64,000 nucleotides of DNA from Serripes groenlandicus (Eukaryota; Mollusca; Bivalvia; Cardiida; Cardiidae). Each line of letters begins with the position of its first letter. Within the stretch, counting starts at the first letter, position 1. Positions 1 through 10,268 of this stretch are shown piece after piece. The stretch is taken from contig JASEVX010000007.1 of the NCBI GenBank assembly GCA_031761405.1, positions 38,929,248 to 38,993,247 of the forward strand, read 5' to 3'. The notes under the pieces were generated by a model that saw only the letters and a program-made list of their open reading frames with translations, had not been told where the DNA came from and did not search any database. A program made the position numbers and the translations under genes.

Positions 1-64
1 TAAATACTTATTTTAAAATTATCTTACTTATCTGAGTTTTACACTGTTTTCAATAGTTTTTCAA

Positions 65-1200
65 TTACATCACGACATTCCTTTCGCCTTACTTAGTATA
101 AACTGGAATAGTTGAGCCAGTACTCAATACAGCATACTCCCAGCCAACTGGTTACCTTTCAAAGTGAACTATGTTTAACCCAAAGACGAATGATGATAGT
201 CACAGTGACTGTTAACCCTTATCCCGCTCAATTCATGTAATCGTAATTAACACCATTGGCATGTTTATGGAAAAATCTTTATATAATTTTGATAATTGTC
301 ATTTCAGAGGCATAGCAATGCCGAAATAAAGTTGTAGGTACCTCACCATGGTATAGCTACACTTTTAATTAATGTTTGAGTCATTTAAATTTGGTATTTT
401 CTTATTCTTGAAAAAGCAGTAGGCAAGGCCTAAATTGGCCTACATTTAGATACGCAATTGGTCGGCGTCGTTGTTTTGACAGTTAAGGAACATTGTGTGT
501 ACAACTGTATATATGTGGTACTACATCTCAAATGATGACGAAACTCGATAGAATGATTAACCACCTGACAAGCTACGAATAGGTAGGGGACCAAGTAATC
601 CACGGGCTATGTCACTGTTGGTCATTCATTCTGGTGTAAGGATTATTTGCGTAATACGTCATTCTTTTATTCCACCGCATAACTCATGTAAAATAAATAT
701 ACAAGTACAATTAGCAAGCACGTGCCTTTATTATCATTATTGGTATTATAATATAGTATTACATTCTCTCACAAATGGAGTCTAATCTAAACTGTTTACG
801 AGAACACATACGTGATTCATAACTATATCGTAGACCTCACTTTATAACACGTCAATGTACATGGATACGATCATCTTATTGCCAAAGTAATTCCTTTTCG
901 ATACACATTGCACAAAGCTCTAGAGAAGAAAAGCATTTCACGTCCCCGACTCCTTAACGACCCTCAAACCCTATGTTGTGGGTACTAATAAGAATTATCT
1001 TAGTGTGACGGTTCTTATGAGTACCCACAACACATGGTTTAGTTGAGTCATAAGAGAGATATTGTTTGGAAGGGAGCGCTTTACTCCTCATTATCCAGTC
1101 CTCCTTTAACGTATAACAAAGTGTCACACTATGTCTGTATGGGCCGCGACGGGTGATAAGGGGTTTCTTGTTGTGACGTCATTGTGATATCCCTTAATCA
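65..1200. repeat. Left arm of large inverted repeat flanking the FReD gene
   Basis: Bases about 65-210 and 648-1200 reappear in reverse complement, in matching order, at about 7005-7230 and 5893-6432. The stretches between (about 210-648 here, 6432-7005 on the right) do not match. The inner block carries a hairpin core near 970-1050 (CCCTATGTTGTGGGTACT facing AGTACCCACAAC), also found at 25131-25217. The inner edge reads GATATCCCTTAA. No coding potential is recognised. Identity looks high over long runs with small indels; I did not compute a percentage. Confidence 0.85.
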
Positions 1201-1360
1201 AACATTTCCCACGCTGTTTATGTTCCGACAACTTAGACATGTATACCTAGATCCTTTTGATTTCATTTCAAGTATTGCGATATATTTACAAGTGAAACAT
1301 TTACAAGCGTCATGTTGCAACCTTTCTATGACAACCCTAAAACCTGTTTTACCATATATA

Positions 1361-1604
1361 ACGAATAAGATCAGCGAGGTGAGATACTTTGCAATAAAAC
1401 GCACAGAAACAGAAGTTCGTAGTGTGCACTTTCTGAAACACTTTACTAAGGAATAGAACAGTGACTTGTGGAATGATATATCCAATATTCATAACATATG
1501 ACCATATGTTGATTTGGCTAGATGGTCTGATTATGGGGGAACATAGTTGGGACTTTGAGGGTGTTAGAGCTACATCCTGTTTAACCCTTTCCCACAAATA
1601 GACG
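1361..1604. repeat. Direct tandem duplication, copy 1
   Basis: This 244-bp block is repeated almost exactly at 1631-1874, offset 270, with 26 bp between copies. It starts ACGAATAAGATCAGCGAGG and ends CCCACAAATAGACG, the last part being an end of the window-wide CCCTTTCCCAC MITE. ORFs in it are duplicated too and look spurious. Confidence 0.9.
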
Positions 1605-1630
1605 GGGGAAAGCCTTATGAATTAACAGGC

Positions 1631-1874
1631 ACGAATAAGATCAGCGAGGTGAGATACTTTGCAATAAAACGCACAGAAACAGAAGTTCGTAGTGTGCACT
1701 TTCTGAAACACTTTACTAAGGAATAGAACAGTGACTTGTGGAATGATATATCCAATATTCATAACATATGACCATATGTTGATTTGGCTAGATGGTCTGA
1801 TTATGGGGGAACATAGTTGGGACTTTGAGGGTGTTAGAGCTACATCCTGTTTAACCCTTTCCCACAAATAGACG
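1631..1874. repeat. Direct tandem duplication, copy 2
   Basis: Second copy of the block at 1361-1604. It continues directly into a MITE half (GCAGCAGACGACC followed by GAGCAATCTCTCCTTTTGCC). Confidence 0.9.
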
Positions 1875-3241
1875 CTTTCTGACAACTCGGCAGCAGACGA
1901 CCTTTGAAAACATAGTGACAAAAGAAGAAATTGCTCAAAACGAGCAATCTCTCCTTTTGCCACAATGCTTTCAACCTTTTGCTGTAAATATACCATCACT
2001 TATAGGGATTTTCTATATTTGTGTCCACATATTTCCAAAGACGTCTGCTGCAGCTTTGCTGTATGTTGGAAAGGGTTAAGGTGCTGTCCAGACGAGACTA
2101 ACGGAACAGAACGAGAGTCGAGATGGGAGAAATAGATCTAGATAGATCTTTCCTGTCGAGTCCATAGGAGAAGATGTAGTAGTATGCATTGGGTCGTGTA
2201 GAGCTATAGTTCCAATTGGGCTGATGGGACATTTACGCAAATATCGTGGTAAAAGGAGACGAGACTAAATTGCATGTCCCTGTGATTGAAGTAAATATCA
2301 AATAGTGTGTTAGTCATACAGGGCGTGTTGAACTTCACTTATTATTGTTCAACGAAGTATAGAGACATGCAACAAAGGGCGAGCGTAAACAAGATGTATA
2401 ATGATACAGATGTTCTGCCTACAAACAGATGTACATACAGTTCTCTTTAATTCCATTGCATAGTGCTGTGTTATACTTACAAACGCCATGACGCACCGAC
2501 ACAGCTTGTTAAACCCTTTCACACTTGCAGACGCATTTTGATGCAATTGCAGCAGACGACTTTTGAAAACATTTTAGAACAGAACAGAACAGAACAGAAA
2601 TTTTATTTTCAACTTAAGCATATACAGCTCATGGTTGATATTCACAAATATACATACAGAAATGGTTAAGACAATGAAATAGTTGAGAAATAGTACTTAA
2701 ATAAGTTTAAATTAAATAAGTTAAAATAAGTTTAAAATCAAGTTTATATGCATATGTATAAATACACAAGCAATTATATATATATATATACATATACCCA
2801 TACACATACTTACATATATATATATATTAATTTCAATATGAAATTAATTATATCAAGAAAGAAAGTGGGACTTACCCTCCATTTATTATAATTTGCAAAA
2901 CTTTGTACAGTAATCAAACTCCCATTCATTGAGGGTTTCCATATGTGTGTACAACTGTATATATGTGGACGTACTATAATAATAATTAATTAGTTCATAA
3001 TAATTCATAATTCGAACATAATTCGTTTTCTCAACAGCGGACACATGCAACTTGATGTTTAGAATCAACACACATAAATAATAAAACAATCTTCACGGAG
3101 TTTGAGTTAGGTCTTTAAAAGAGGCTGTCTGTAGAGGTTTTTCTCTAATCCCACCATGTCCAATGTGAGCCGCCATTATTGGCACGATAATGGAACGGTA
3201 AGGAAATGTAACTCCAGACTATATCATTCTGTATCTGTTAG
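1875..3241. other. Gene-free stretch with MITE fragments and simple repeats
   Basis: No gene is seen. It holds a CCCTTTC-family MITE half (about 1875-2075), another fragment at about 2505-2575, a short AGAAC pentamer array (2575-2599) and a TA-rich microsatellite near 2775-2830. The ORFs here are short and unremarkable. Confidence 0.6.
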
Positions 3242-3466
3242 TTAACCCATTACATGGCTTTTTTAAAGTCGTCTGCTTTACAATCATCAGACAAACAATT
3301 TCTCCAATCTAGAAAACTGAAAGAATCGTATTGATAAATAGTTGAAAAATATTGCAATAAAAGGTGAAATTGCTAGTTTTGAGCAATTTCACCTTTTATA
3401 GCAATGTTTTCAAAAGTCGTCTGCAGCAGCAGGCGTCAAATGTCGTCTGTGTGAAGAAATGGGTTA
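3242..3466. mobile_element. CCCTTTC-family palindromic MITE copy
   Basis: Starts TTAACCCATTACATGG and ends GAAATGGGTTA. The centre is a near-perfect hairpin (AAAGGTGAAATTGC... facing GAGCAATTTCACCTTTT). The subterminal GTCGTCTGC motif is present on both halves. It has the TTAA-bounded structure of the family but diverged ends. Confidence 0.7.
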
Positions 3467-3640
3467 TGGGCAAATGGATTGTTAATACCGTCTGTAACAT
3501 CAGAACTAAATATTGCCGCTATTTAACTTGTCTATTTGATTAGGTACTTTGTTAAAACATAAAATAACTAGGTCGATATATTCTTGCATAAGATATCCCT
3601 TGCTTAACCTAGCATTGGGACCGGGATTCTTCGTCTTTTT

Positions 3641-3858
3641 CCCTTTCCCACATGCACACGCATTTTAACGCCTCTGCAGCAGACGACGTTTAAACATTGT
3701 AGCAATATGGACATTGTTCACGATGAGCAATTTCTCCTTTTGCCGAAGTGTTTCCAACTGTTTATAATAACTTTATTCTCATAGATATATAAACAGTTTT
3801 AAGCCATTTATGTTTTCAAAGTAGTCTGTGGCATGTGTTGTATATAGACGAAGGGTTA
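3641..3858. mobile_element. CCCTTTC-family MITE copy upstream of the FReD gene
   Basis: Left end CCCTTTCCCACATGCACACG, then GCAGCAGACGACG, a central GAGCAATTTCTCCTTTTGCC, and a right end TGTATATAGACGAAGGGTTA. Its right end has been amplified into the 71-bp tandem array that follows. Confidence 0.65.
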
Positions 3859-4034
3859 CTCACTACGTGTTGGTATATAATAGATCTACTGACAGACTGT
3901 GGTATTTGTCGTATATAGAAGAAGGGTTAGTAACTACGTGTTGGTATATAATAGATCTACTTACAGACGGAGGCACTTGTCGTATATAGAAGAAGGATTA
4001 CTCACTACGTGGTATATACTATATCTACTTACAG
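3841..4034. repeat. 71-bp tandem repeat, about 2.7 units
   Basis: Units begin TATATAG at 3841, 3912 and 3983. Each carries an AGAAGGGTTA-type motif and TAGATCTACT(T/G)ACAGAC. The array lies immediately before the FReD start codon, and the FReD reading frame stays open through its last part by chance. The final unit ends ...CTTACAG at about 4034, which also reads as a splice acceptor. It seeded from the right end of the adjacent MITE. Confidence 0.8.
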
Positions 4035-4063
4035 GCACACTGGACGGTTACATTTACTTTTTC

Positions 4064-5356
4064 ATGATGGGTAAATCGGCCTCCTCGTGGATTATTTGTC
4101 TCGTATATCTGACCACCTGTTGGACCGGGGGCTTGAGTGTCAAACGAGACAGGCAGATCTATAGTCAATTGAACAGCTTCAAAGTTTATGTCAACGGTGA
4201 AATGAGTGTCATAAAAAATGAAATAGTGACATTGTTTGATAGTTTGGATAACCTTACGGCAGCTGTGTACCAAGTTCGGAATAATGTTAACGATGACGGG
4301 GTCAGTAACGACAGCATTGGGATTGGTTCGTATAAATACAGGAACCAGGAGAAATGGACAAAGAACGGGGCTATATTAAAGGATCTACATAGATATGTTA
4401 ATCTAATGAAGGCGTTTCAAGCAGAAAAACTTGAAAATCGTAAAATGAAAGAACGACTGATTTCTATCGAAGAAAGTATCGCTGGTATCGCCGATATCTA
4501 TCAAGATTGTGCCAGAAACATTACAGTTTTGTCAAAGGAAATATCGAATTTCAGAAAGGCTGCAGAACCTCTGACAAAGGAACCGCTGAAGGTAGAAACA
4601 ACCAGCCCTTCCGGAAACATTACAGTTTTGTCAAAGGAAATATCGAATTTCAGAAACGCTGCAGAACTTCTGACAAAGGAACCGCTGATAGTAGAAACAA
4701 CCAGCCCCGCCTTCAAACATAACGATTGTAAGACAGCGTCAGTAAATGGTGTTCACGATATTTACGTCGAATCCATGGGAGCAACTGTTTCCGTTTACTG
4801 TGATCAAACAACTGATGGCGGTGGATGGATTGTGTTTATGAGACGAAAGGACGGTTCACAAAACTTTGATAGGTCTTGGTTAGATTATAAGGTTGGGTTT
4901 GGTGAAACCGATGGGGAATTTTGGGCTGGAAATGAATTTCTATATCAACTAACAGCAACCAAACCCATGCAACTGAGAATAGATATGACGGACTTTGACG
5001 GAAACAAAGAATTTGCCCAGTATGACCTATTTCAGATAGGATCTGAGGAAGACAAATATAGGCTTCGTGTGTCTGGTTACAGCGGGGATGCGGGGGATTC
5101 TCTGATCGAGCCAAGTAAGAAGTATCACGTACATAATGGTATGTCGTTCAGCACGTTTGATTCCGTTAACGATGAATCAGGAGGTAACTGCGCCAAACAA
5201 TACTCTGGAGGTTGGTGGTTTAATCAATGTTTTGCGGCCAATCTGAATGCCAACTACTCTATTAACAAAACAATTAGAAAGCACTCAGGTATAATATGGT
5301 TTTCGTGGACGGGATGGTATGAGTCATTGAAATTCGTTGAAATGAAAGTACGCTAA
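4064..5356 (+). CDS. Secreted fibrinogen-related domain protein (FReD lectin, ficolin/FREP-like)
   Basis: Intronless 430-aa protein. The open frame begins at 3899, but its first 55 codons lie in a tandem repeat, so I start at the Met pair at 4064/4067, which opens a clear signal peptide (hydrophobic WIICLVYLTTCW at about residues 9-20). Residues about 25-215 are helical, coiled-coil-like linker containing two 33-residue repeats (152-184 and 185-217, each beginning NITVLSKEISNF). Residues about 219-430 are a complete fibrinogen-related domain: four cysteines (222, 246, 376, 389) spaced as the two usual disulfides, TTDGGGWIVF, the FWAGNE and RIDMTDFDGNKEFAQY segments, NCAKQYSGGWWFNQC and the terminal SLKFVEMKVR. 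The calcium-site region reads DSVNDESGGNCA; acidic residues 366 and 370 remain but the canonical DxDND pattern is altered. In molluscs such proteins act as secreted pattern-recognition lectins; the ligand here is unknown. A 5' untranslated exon spliced at about 4034 is possible. Confidence 0.92.
   Translation: MMGKSASSWIICLVYLTTCWTGGLSVKRDRQIYSQLNSFKVYVNGEMSVIKNEIVTLFDSLDNLTAAVYQVRNNVNDDGVSNDSIGIGSYKYRNQEKWTKNGAILKDLHRYVNLMKAFQAEKLENRKMKERLISIEESIAGIADIYQDCARNITVLSKEISNFRKAAEPLTKEPLKVETTSPSGNITVLSKEISNFRNAAELLTKEPLIVETTSPAFKHNDCKTASVNGVHDIYVESMGATVSVYCDQTTDGGGWIVFMRRKDGSQNFDRSWLDYKVGFGETDGEFWAGNEFLYQLTATKPMQLRIDMTDFDGNKEFAQYDLFQIGSEEDKYRLRVSGYSGDAGDSLIEPSKKYHVHNGMSFSTFDSVNDESGGNCAKQYSGGWWFNQCFAANLNANYSINKTIRKHSGIIWFSWTGWYESLKFVEMKVR
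4516..4710 (+). repeat. In-frame 99-bp duplication inside the FReD gene
   Basis: Unit 1 begins AAACATTACAGTTTTGTC at 4516; unit 2 begins with the same bases at 4615. The offset of 99 bp keeps the frame and adds one 33-residue linker repeat. The units differ at only a few positions, so the duplication is young. Confidence 0.95.
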
Positions 5357-5390
5357 CTCAGTAGCATATGTATTGACTCTGTTTACAAGC

Positions 5391-5489
5391 GGACCAAGAG
5401 ACATTATTCATAGCGTGAATCCTGATGGTATGACCTCACGCACCTTTGATACTTTTTCAACAAACAAGAAAGTTGCAGCAGATTGTTAA
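5391..5489 (+). pseudogene. Relic fragment of a second FReD copy
   Basis: A 33-codon stretch ending TGT TAA reads GPRDIIHSVNPDGM then TSRTFDTFSTNKKVAADC. It aligns by eye with the DSLIEP...HNGMSFSTFDSVNDESGGNC segment of the intact FReD domain just upstream (shared GM, TFD and a terminal C). It stops just before the NCA-to-C-terminus part. It lies 35 bp after the stop of the intact gene, so it is either a remnant of a tandem duplicate or a captured exon. Short alignment, moderate confidence. Confidence 0.5.
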
Positions 5490-5557
5490 GACACCATAAT
5501 CGGAAAATCTGTCCATGGATAAAAATATGATTTTAGAATAGAGGTTTAAAACTTTAA

Positions 5558-5895
5558 ACAGTGTGGCAAATGCAGCAATAAAGCACTTTGAGCAATTTCT
5601 CCTTTAGCCACAATGTTTTCAAGAGAAGAGTCGTCTGCTGTGACGCGTGTAAAAGTGGGAAAAGGACAATTCAAACCTTTCTCACTTGAAGACGCATTCT
5701 GACGCATCTACAGCAGACGACTTTTGAAAACATTGTGGCAAAAAGGAAAAATTGCGCAGTATGACCAATTTCTCATTTTGCCACAATATTTTCAACTCTA
5801 TTAAATAATTTAACTTGGGAAATTCTTCAAATTTTGGCCATGCTGTTTTCAAGGTCGTCTGCTACAGATTTGTGGTATACGTGGGAAAGGTTTAA
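5558..5895. mobile_element. Two adjoining CCCTTTC-family MITE copies
   Basis: A half copy (about 5558-5668, ending GTGGGAAAAGG) is followed by a full-length diverged copy (about 5672-5895) that begins ACCTTTCTCACTTGAAGACG and ends GTGGGAAAGGTTTAATTAA. The second abuts the inner edge of the right inverted-repeat arm. Confidence 0.65.
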
Positions 5896-7230
5896 TTAAG
5901 GGATATCGTAATGAAGTCACAACAAGAAACCCCTTATCACCCGTCGCGGCCCATACAGACATAGTGTGACACTTTGTTATACGTTCCACAGAGTACTGGA
6001 TGATGAGGAGTAAACCGCTCCCTTCCCAACAATATTTCTCTTATGACTCAACTAAACCATGTGATGAGGGTACTCATAAGAACCGTCACACTGAGATAAT
6101 CATTGTTAGTACCCACAACATAGGGTTTGAGGGTCGTTAAGGAGTTGGGGGCGTGAAATGCTCTTCTTCTCTAGAGCTCTGTTCAATGTGTATCGAAAAG
6201 GAATTAATTTTACAATAAGATGATCGTATCCATGTACATCGACGTGTTATAAAGTGAGGTCTACGATATAGTTATGAATCACGTATGTGTTATCGTAAAC
6301 AGTTTAGATTAGACTCCATTTGTGAGAGAATGTAATGCTATATTATAATACCAATAATGATAATAAAGGCACGTGTTTGCTAATTGTACTTGTATATTTA
6401 CATCAGTTATACGGTCGAATAAAAGAATACGAGCCCGCGTATCCGCACACTCTCACTAGAGACTTCACTGTCCGTCTACATGTAATTCCATCTAAAATCC
6501 ATCTTTTGACAACAAAATGGAACTGTAGCCGCCATTAGTTTGGCGCCAATTTTCCTTTATATGAACCGGTAATGAGATTTGAGACGTTTCCATATGAATC
6601 TGTCTAAATGTTTTTAAAGTCATCTGCTAAAATGTATTGTATGTGAGAAAGGGTTAGTTAAGATATATTCATTTTACATCGATTGCAAAACTTATTTCAG
6701 CTTTAATAATTATATTCGCTGACGTAACCATTACTCGTACAGTACTTTACATTATAGTTTATGGAAGCTAATTGAAATCTCTAACTAACTGTGTATTTTA
6801 CTATTCAATTCATATGTGTTGCTCTGTCGGCGATTGTATAATCCGCTTGTATACATCGATTTCACGCTTGCATGACTGATTGCCTAATTAACAAGCTCGC
6901 ACCGCTGCAGGGGTCATATCTTCAAAGATATGCAGGTCATAAAGATCTCATTAATATTCACGAAAATTGCTATTGATGATCTACAGTTGTATTAGGTAAT
7001 TACTGTGACTATCGTCATTCATCGTCATTCATCGTCATTCGTCGTCATTCGTCGTCATTCCTCGTCATTCGTCGTCATTCGTCGTCATTCGTCGTCATTC
7101 ATCGTCATTCATCGACATTCATCTTCCACATAGTTCACTTTGAAAGGTAGCCAGTTAGTTGGGATTATGCTGTATTGGTTCAACTATTCCAGTGAATACT
7201 AAGTAAGGCGAAGCGAATGTCGTGATATAA
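5893..7230. repeat. Right arm of large inverted repeat flanking the FReD gene
   Basis: Reverse complement of 648-1200 (here 5893-6432) and of 65-210 (here about 7005-7230). The outer part has gained a TCGTCATTC minisatellite at 7012-7117 that is represented by one or two units on the left. The middle (6432-7005) is unrelated to the left arm and contains no recognised gene. Confidence 0.85.
7012..7117. repeat. 9-bp minisatellite (TCGTCATTC)n
   Basis: About 12 near-perfect copies of a nonamer. A second array of the same unit lies at 7826-7987, each followed by the same 200-bp flank, so array and flank were duplicated together. Confidence 0.95.
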
Positions 7231-7325
7231 TTAAATCAAAGCACTCAAAGTGCTGCCAGCAAAGGGCTTACCGCAGATCACGGAATACATTCGGACAAGA
7301 ATTTACCAATCACATATTTTTTTAT
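7120..7325. repeat. 206-bp direct repeat, copy 1
   Basis: From TTCCACATAGTTCACTTTG to CAATCACATATTTTTTTAT. Repeated nearly identically at 7988-8193, and its first half is inverted at the window's left edge. Confidence 0.92.
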
Positions 7326-7825
7326 CACATGCACTTCACAAGAAGACCTTTTCATGTCCGTTAATTGAAGAACATTTGAGTTGAATGCACAATATTGTAT
7401 ACACAGAATGGGGGTCTATTGCAAACACTTGTTTGACTGGCGGTATTTCAGAGAGGTCGTTGCATAGTTTACACATTCATTGATGCATTAAATACAATGC
7501 ATGCTATATCAAAATCAAAAGAACGCTGCAAAACACTTAAAACCATATTGAAATTCCAATAAAAAATATCAAAGCAAAAGATAAACAATCTGTATCAACC
7601 TTTTTTGGTTACTAAAAACACAAAATAGTGGCATATTTGTTTTACCTTGTTTGAAATAATTTATATTTTACTTTTAAAATTAACATGATTCATTTTATAA
7701 ACAAAAGAATATTTACACTGTGCTATGATAGAACAATAATGAATGGTCTGTCTGGAGATTTGTTTACAGTAAACTACGTTAATACAAAATAATCCAAATT
7801 GTAGGGTCAGTCTTGTATGGCTTTA
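7326..7825. other. No feature seen
   Basis: AT-rich sequence between the two direct repeats; no coding similarity or structured repeat recognised. Confidence 0.5.
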
Positions 7826-7987
7826 TACAGTCATTCATCGTCGTTCGTCGTCATTCGTCGTCATTCATCGTCATTCCTCGTCATTCCTCGTCATTCCTCA
7901 TCATTCCTCGTCATTCCTCGTCATTCATCGTCATTCATCGTCATTCGTCGGCATTCGTCGTCATTCATCGTCATTCATCGTGATTCA
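7826..7987. repeat. 9-bp minisatellite (TCGTCATTC)n, second array
   Basis: About 18 nonamer units with A/G/C variants at the first position. A 60-residue open frame of HSSSF repeats across it is an artefact of the repeat. Confidence 0.95.
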
Positions 7988-8193
7988 TCTTCCACATAGT
8001 TCACTTTGAAAGGTAGACAGTTAGTTGGGATTATGCTGTATTGGTTCAACTATTCCAGTGAATACTAAGTAAGGCGAAGCGAATGTCGTGATATAATTAA
8101 ATCAAAGCACTCAAAGTGCTGCCAGCAAAGGGCTTACCGCAGATCACGGAATACATTCGGACAAGAATTTACCAATCACATATTTTTTTATAT
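7988..8193. repeat. 206-bp direct repeat, copy 2
   Basis: Second copy of 7120-7325. It ends exactly where the TIR element at 8202 begins. Confidence 0.92.
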
Positions 8194-8201
8194 ATGTAAA
8201 C

Positions 8202-8800
8202 CGCGCGATGTTTCTGGTCTTTGATTGGTTGAAAAAAATCTGTGTAAAAGTATATATTTTAAGTTGTATGCGACATTTATATAGGCGTGTTTTTCTAATG
8301 AACTTCTGTGAAGGAATTTGAATCTTTCACCTCTTATCTTTGCTTAAAACTCATTGAAAGAAAAGTTAGTGCATCGTAACATATACGAAATATCTTGTAC
8401 CTAGACCGGGTGTAAAAAGCACAGCGTGTTTCGCGCTGCTTGGGGCTGTTATAACTGCTAGCGCTCTTAAAATCGAAATGTCGCGTAAAGAGATATGGCT
8501 TAGTTCACATGAAAAGTCTGTGTTAAAAATATATACTTTAAGTTGTATGCGACATTTATATACGCGTGTTTTTCTAATGAACTACTGTGAAGGAGTTTGT
8601 CATCTTTCATTTTTTTTTCCGATTTTGAAAACATGTATAACTTGATTTCTGTTTTAAAAGATTAGAAAACGTTCATCAAAAAACGCTCCGTTACGGGGTA
8701 TGGTAAGATGACACTAAACTACATGAAAATGGCAAAATAAAGTGTTTTAAGTTTGTAGACAAGCATTTTTCAGTCAATCAAAGACCAGAAACATCGCGCG
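8202..8800. mobile_element. 599-bp element with perfect 26-bp terminal inverted repeats
   Basis: Left end 8202-8227 begins CGCGCGATGTTTCTGG and ends TTTGATTG; the right end (8775-8800) is its exact reverse complement. No transposase is encoded, so it looks non-autonomous. The target-site duplication is not clear. Confidence 0.75.
8375..8550. repeat. 175-bp direct repeat, copy 1 (second copy 8867-9041)
   Basis: CGTAACATATACGAA... to ...AAGTTGTATG, found again at 8867-9041 with few differences. Copy 1 is inside the TIR element and copy 2 just outside, so part of the element was copied next to itself. Both contain the core TTTCGCGCTGCT..GGGGCTGTTATAAC. Confidence 0.88.
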
Positions 8801-9040
8801 ATTTCGGCTTTCGAGAGCGATAAAAAATAGAGGTAAATGTACACAAGAATTCGAAAAAACTTTTTACGTAACATATACGAAAGATCTTGTACCTAGACCG
8901 GGTGTAAAAAGCACAACGTGTTTCGCGCTGCTGGGGGCTGTTATAACTGCTAGCGCTGTTAAAATCGAAATGTCGCGTAAAGAGATATGGCTTAGTTAAC
9001 ATGAAAAGTCTGTGTAAAAGTATATATTTTAAGTTGTATG

Positions 9041-9425
9041 CTCAGTTCGTGCTGCTAGGCTGCCACGCTGTCATAATGCTAACTTCACGCTGCCAGACTG
9101 CCAGGCTGCCACGCTGGCACGCTGATCAGTTCGTGCTGCCACGCTGCTCAGTTCCTGCTGCCAGGCTGTCACGCTGCTCAGTTCCTGCTGCCAGGCTGTC
9201 ACGCTGCTCAGTTCCTGCTGCCAGGCTGTCACTCTGCTCAGTTCGTGCTGCCAGGCTGCCACGCTGTCAGACTGTTAACTTCACGCTGCCAGACTGCCAG
9301 GCTGCTAACTTCACGCAGCTAGACTGCCAGGCTGCCAGACTGCTAACTTCATGCTGCCAAGCTGCTTACTTCACGCTGCCAGGCTGCTAACTTCACGCTG
9401 CTACGCTGCCAGGCTGCCAACTTCA
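9041..9425. repeat. 30-bp minisatellite rich in GCTGCCAGGCTG
   Basis: A regular section at about 9130-9250 has a 30-bp unit containing CACGCTGCTCAGTTCC plus TGCTGCCAGGCTGT. The flanks are irregular GCTGCCAGACTGCTAACTTCA units. It is GC-rich against the surroundings. Long open frames in it on both strands are repeat artefacts. Confidence 0.92.
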
Positions 9426-10080
9426 CGGACATATATTTAAGGTTAGAAAATATAGTCTAATTACATTAAAAATGTATTACCTTTTCAGCAATATAATGTA
9501 TATTTGTCTAATGTATGTAACTATTGTTTATGGCCAATGGCATGTGTATTTGCCGAATGACTAATAACATTGAGTTGTATTGTTGTGTATTATAAAGTCC
9601 GAATTCTATTTGTAGAAGACGACTTTGAAATAGTTTAGTCTTTTAGCAAAAGGATATATTCATCATTATAAACTATTTTGCCATTATGTTTTCAAATCGG
9701 AACATTTTTTTGATTCTAAGATCTGAGATCTTATCATACTATATAGTACCATTGATCATTTCCCGTTCTATTATCTGAGTGGCAAGCAATGCAAATTCCA
9801 TGTGAGAATACTCATTACGAGACGTCTGGACTTGTTTTAGATTGCTTGCAAAAGCCACAGAAAGTCGCATATAGAAGGCATACATGCAAATACATATCCC
9901 AAATGTCATTCAATCGCAACGAGCCGTAGTAGTTTGCACCTGATGGTATACTTGTATTCACAGTTGTTTTGGTAATTATCACCTTTAAGACATCATCCGG
10001 ATTGATGTATATTATAACGTTGATTAGCGCCAATCAACGTCCCTTTGATGAAATTAGTTATACGAATTTAACCAATTTGA
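9426..10080. other. No gene seen; degraded MITE fragment
   Basis: A weak CCCTTTC-family relic lies near 9613-9700 (AGAAGACGACTTTG... TTGCCATTATGTTTTCAAA). The rest shows no recognised feature. Confidence 0.45.
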
Positions 10081-10268
10081 AACATATCAAATTGAACAGT
10101 TTGACAAACAAACTTTGATAGAATTCTTAAACTTACAATGAGTTATGACAAATTATTAAACAACGTTAAATGCAATTTTAAACATATCAAATTGAACAGT
10201 TTGACAAACTAACTTTGATAGAATTCTTACATTTACAATAAGTTATGACAAATTATTAAACGTTTTAA
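10081..10268. repeat. 100-bp tandem duplication
   Basis: AACATATCAAATTGAACAG begins at 10081 and again at 10181. The two copies run to CAAATTATTAAAC with a handful of substitutions. Confidence 0.9.

Noticed and set aside
3899..4063. N-terminal extension of the FReD reading frame
   Set aside because: These 55 codons lie in a 71-bp tandem repeat derived from a MITE; the signal peptide begins at 4064, so the extension is chance openness.
4025..5114. Open frames on the minus strand opposite the FReD gene
   Set aside because: They overlap a clear coding gene and show no family motif; they are antisense shadows.
7012..7987. CRISPR-like array
   Set aside because: The units are contiguous 9-mers without spacers, in a eukaryotic genome; a simple minisatellite.
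7817..9390. Open frames made of HSSSFVVIRR or CSVPAARLSR repeats
   Set aside because: They are translations of short tandem repeats, present in several frames, with no start context or conserved protein.
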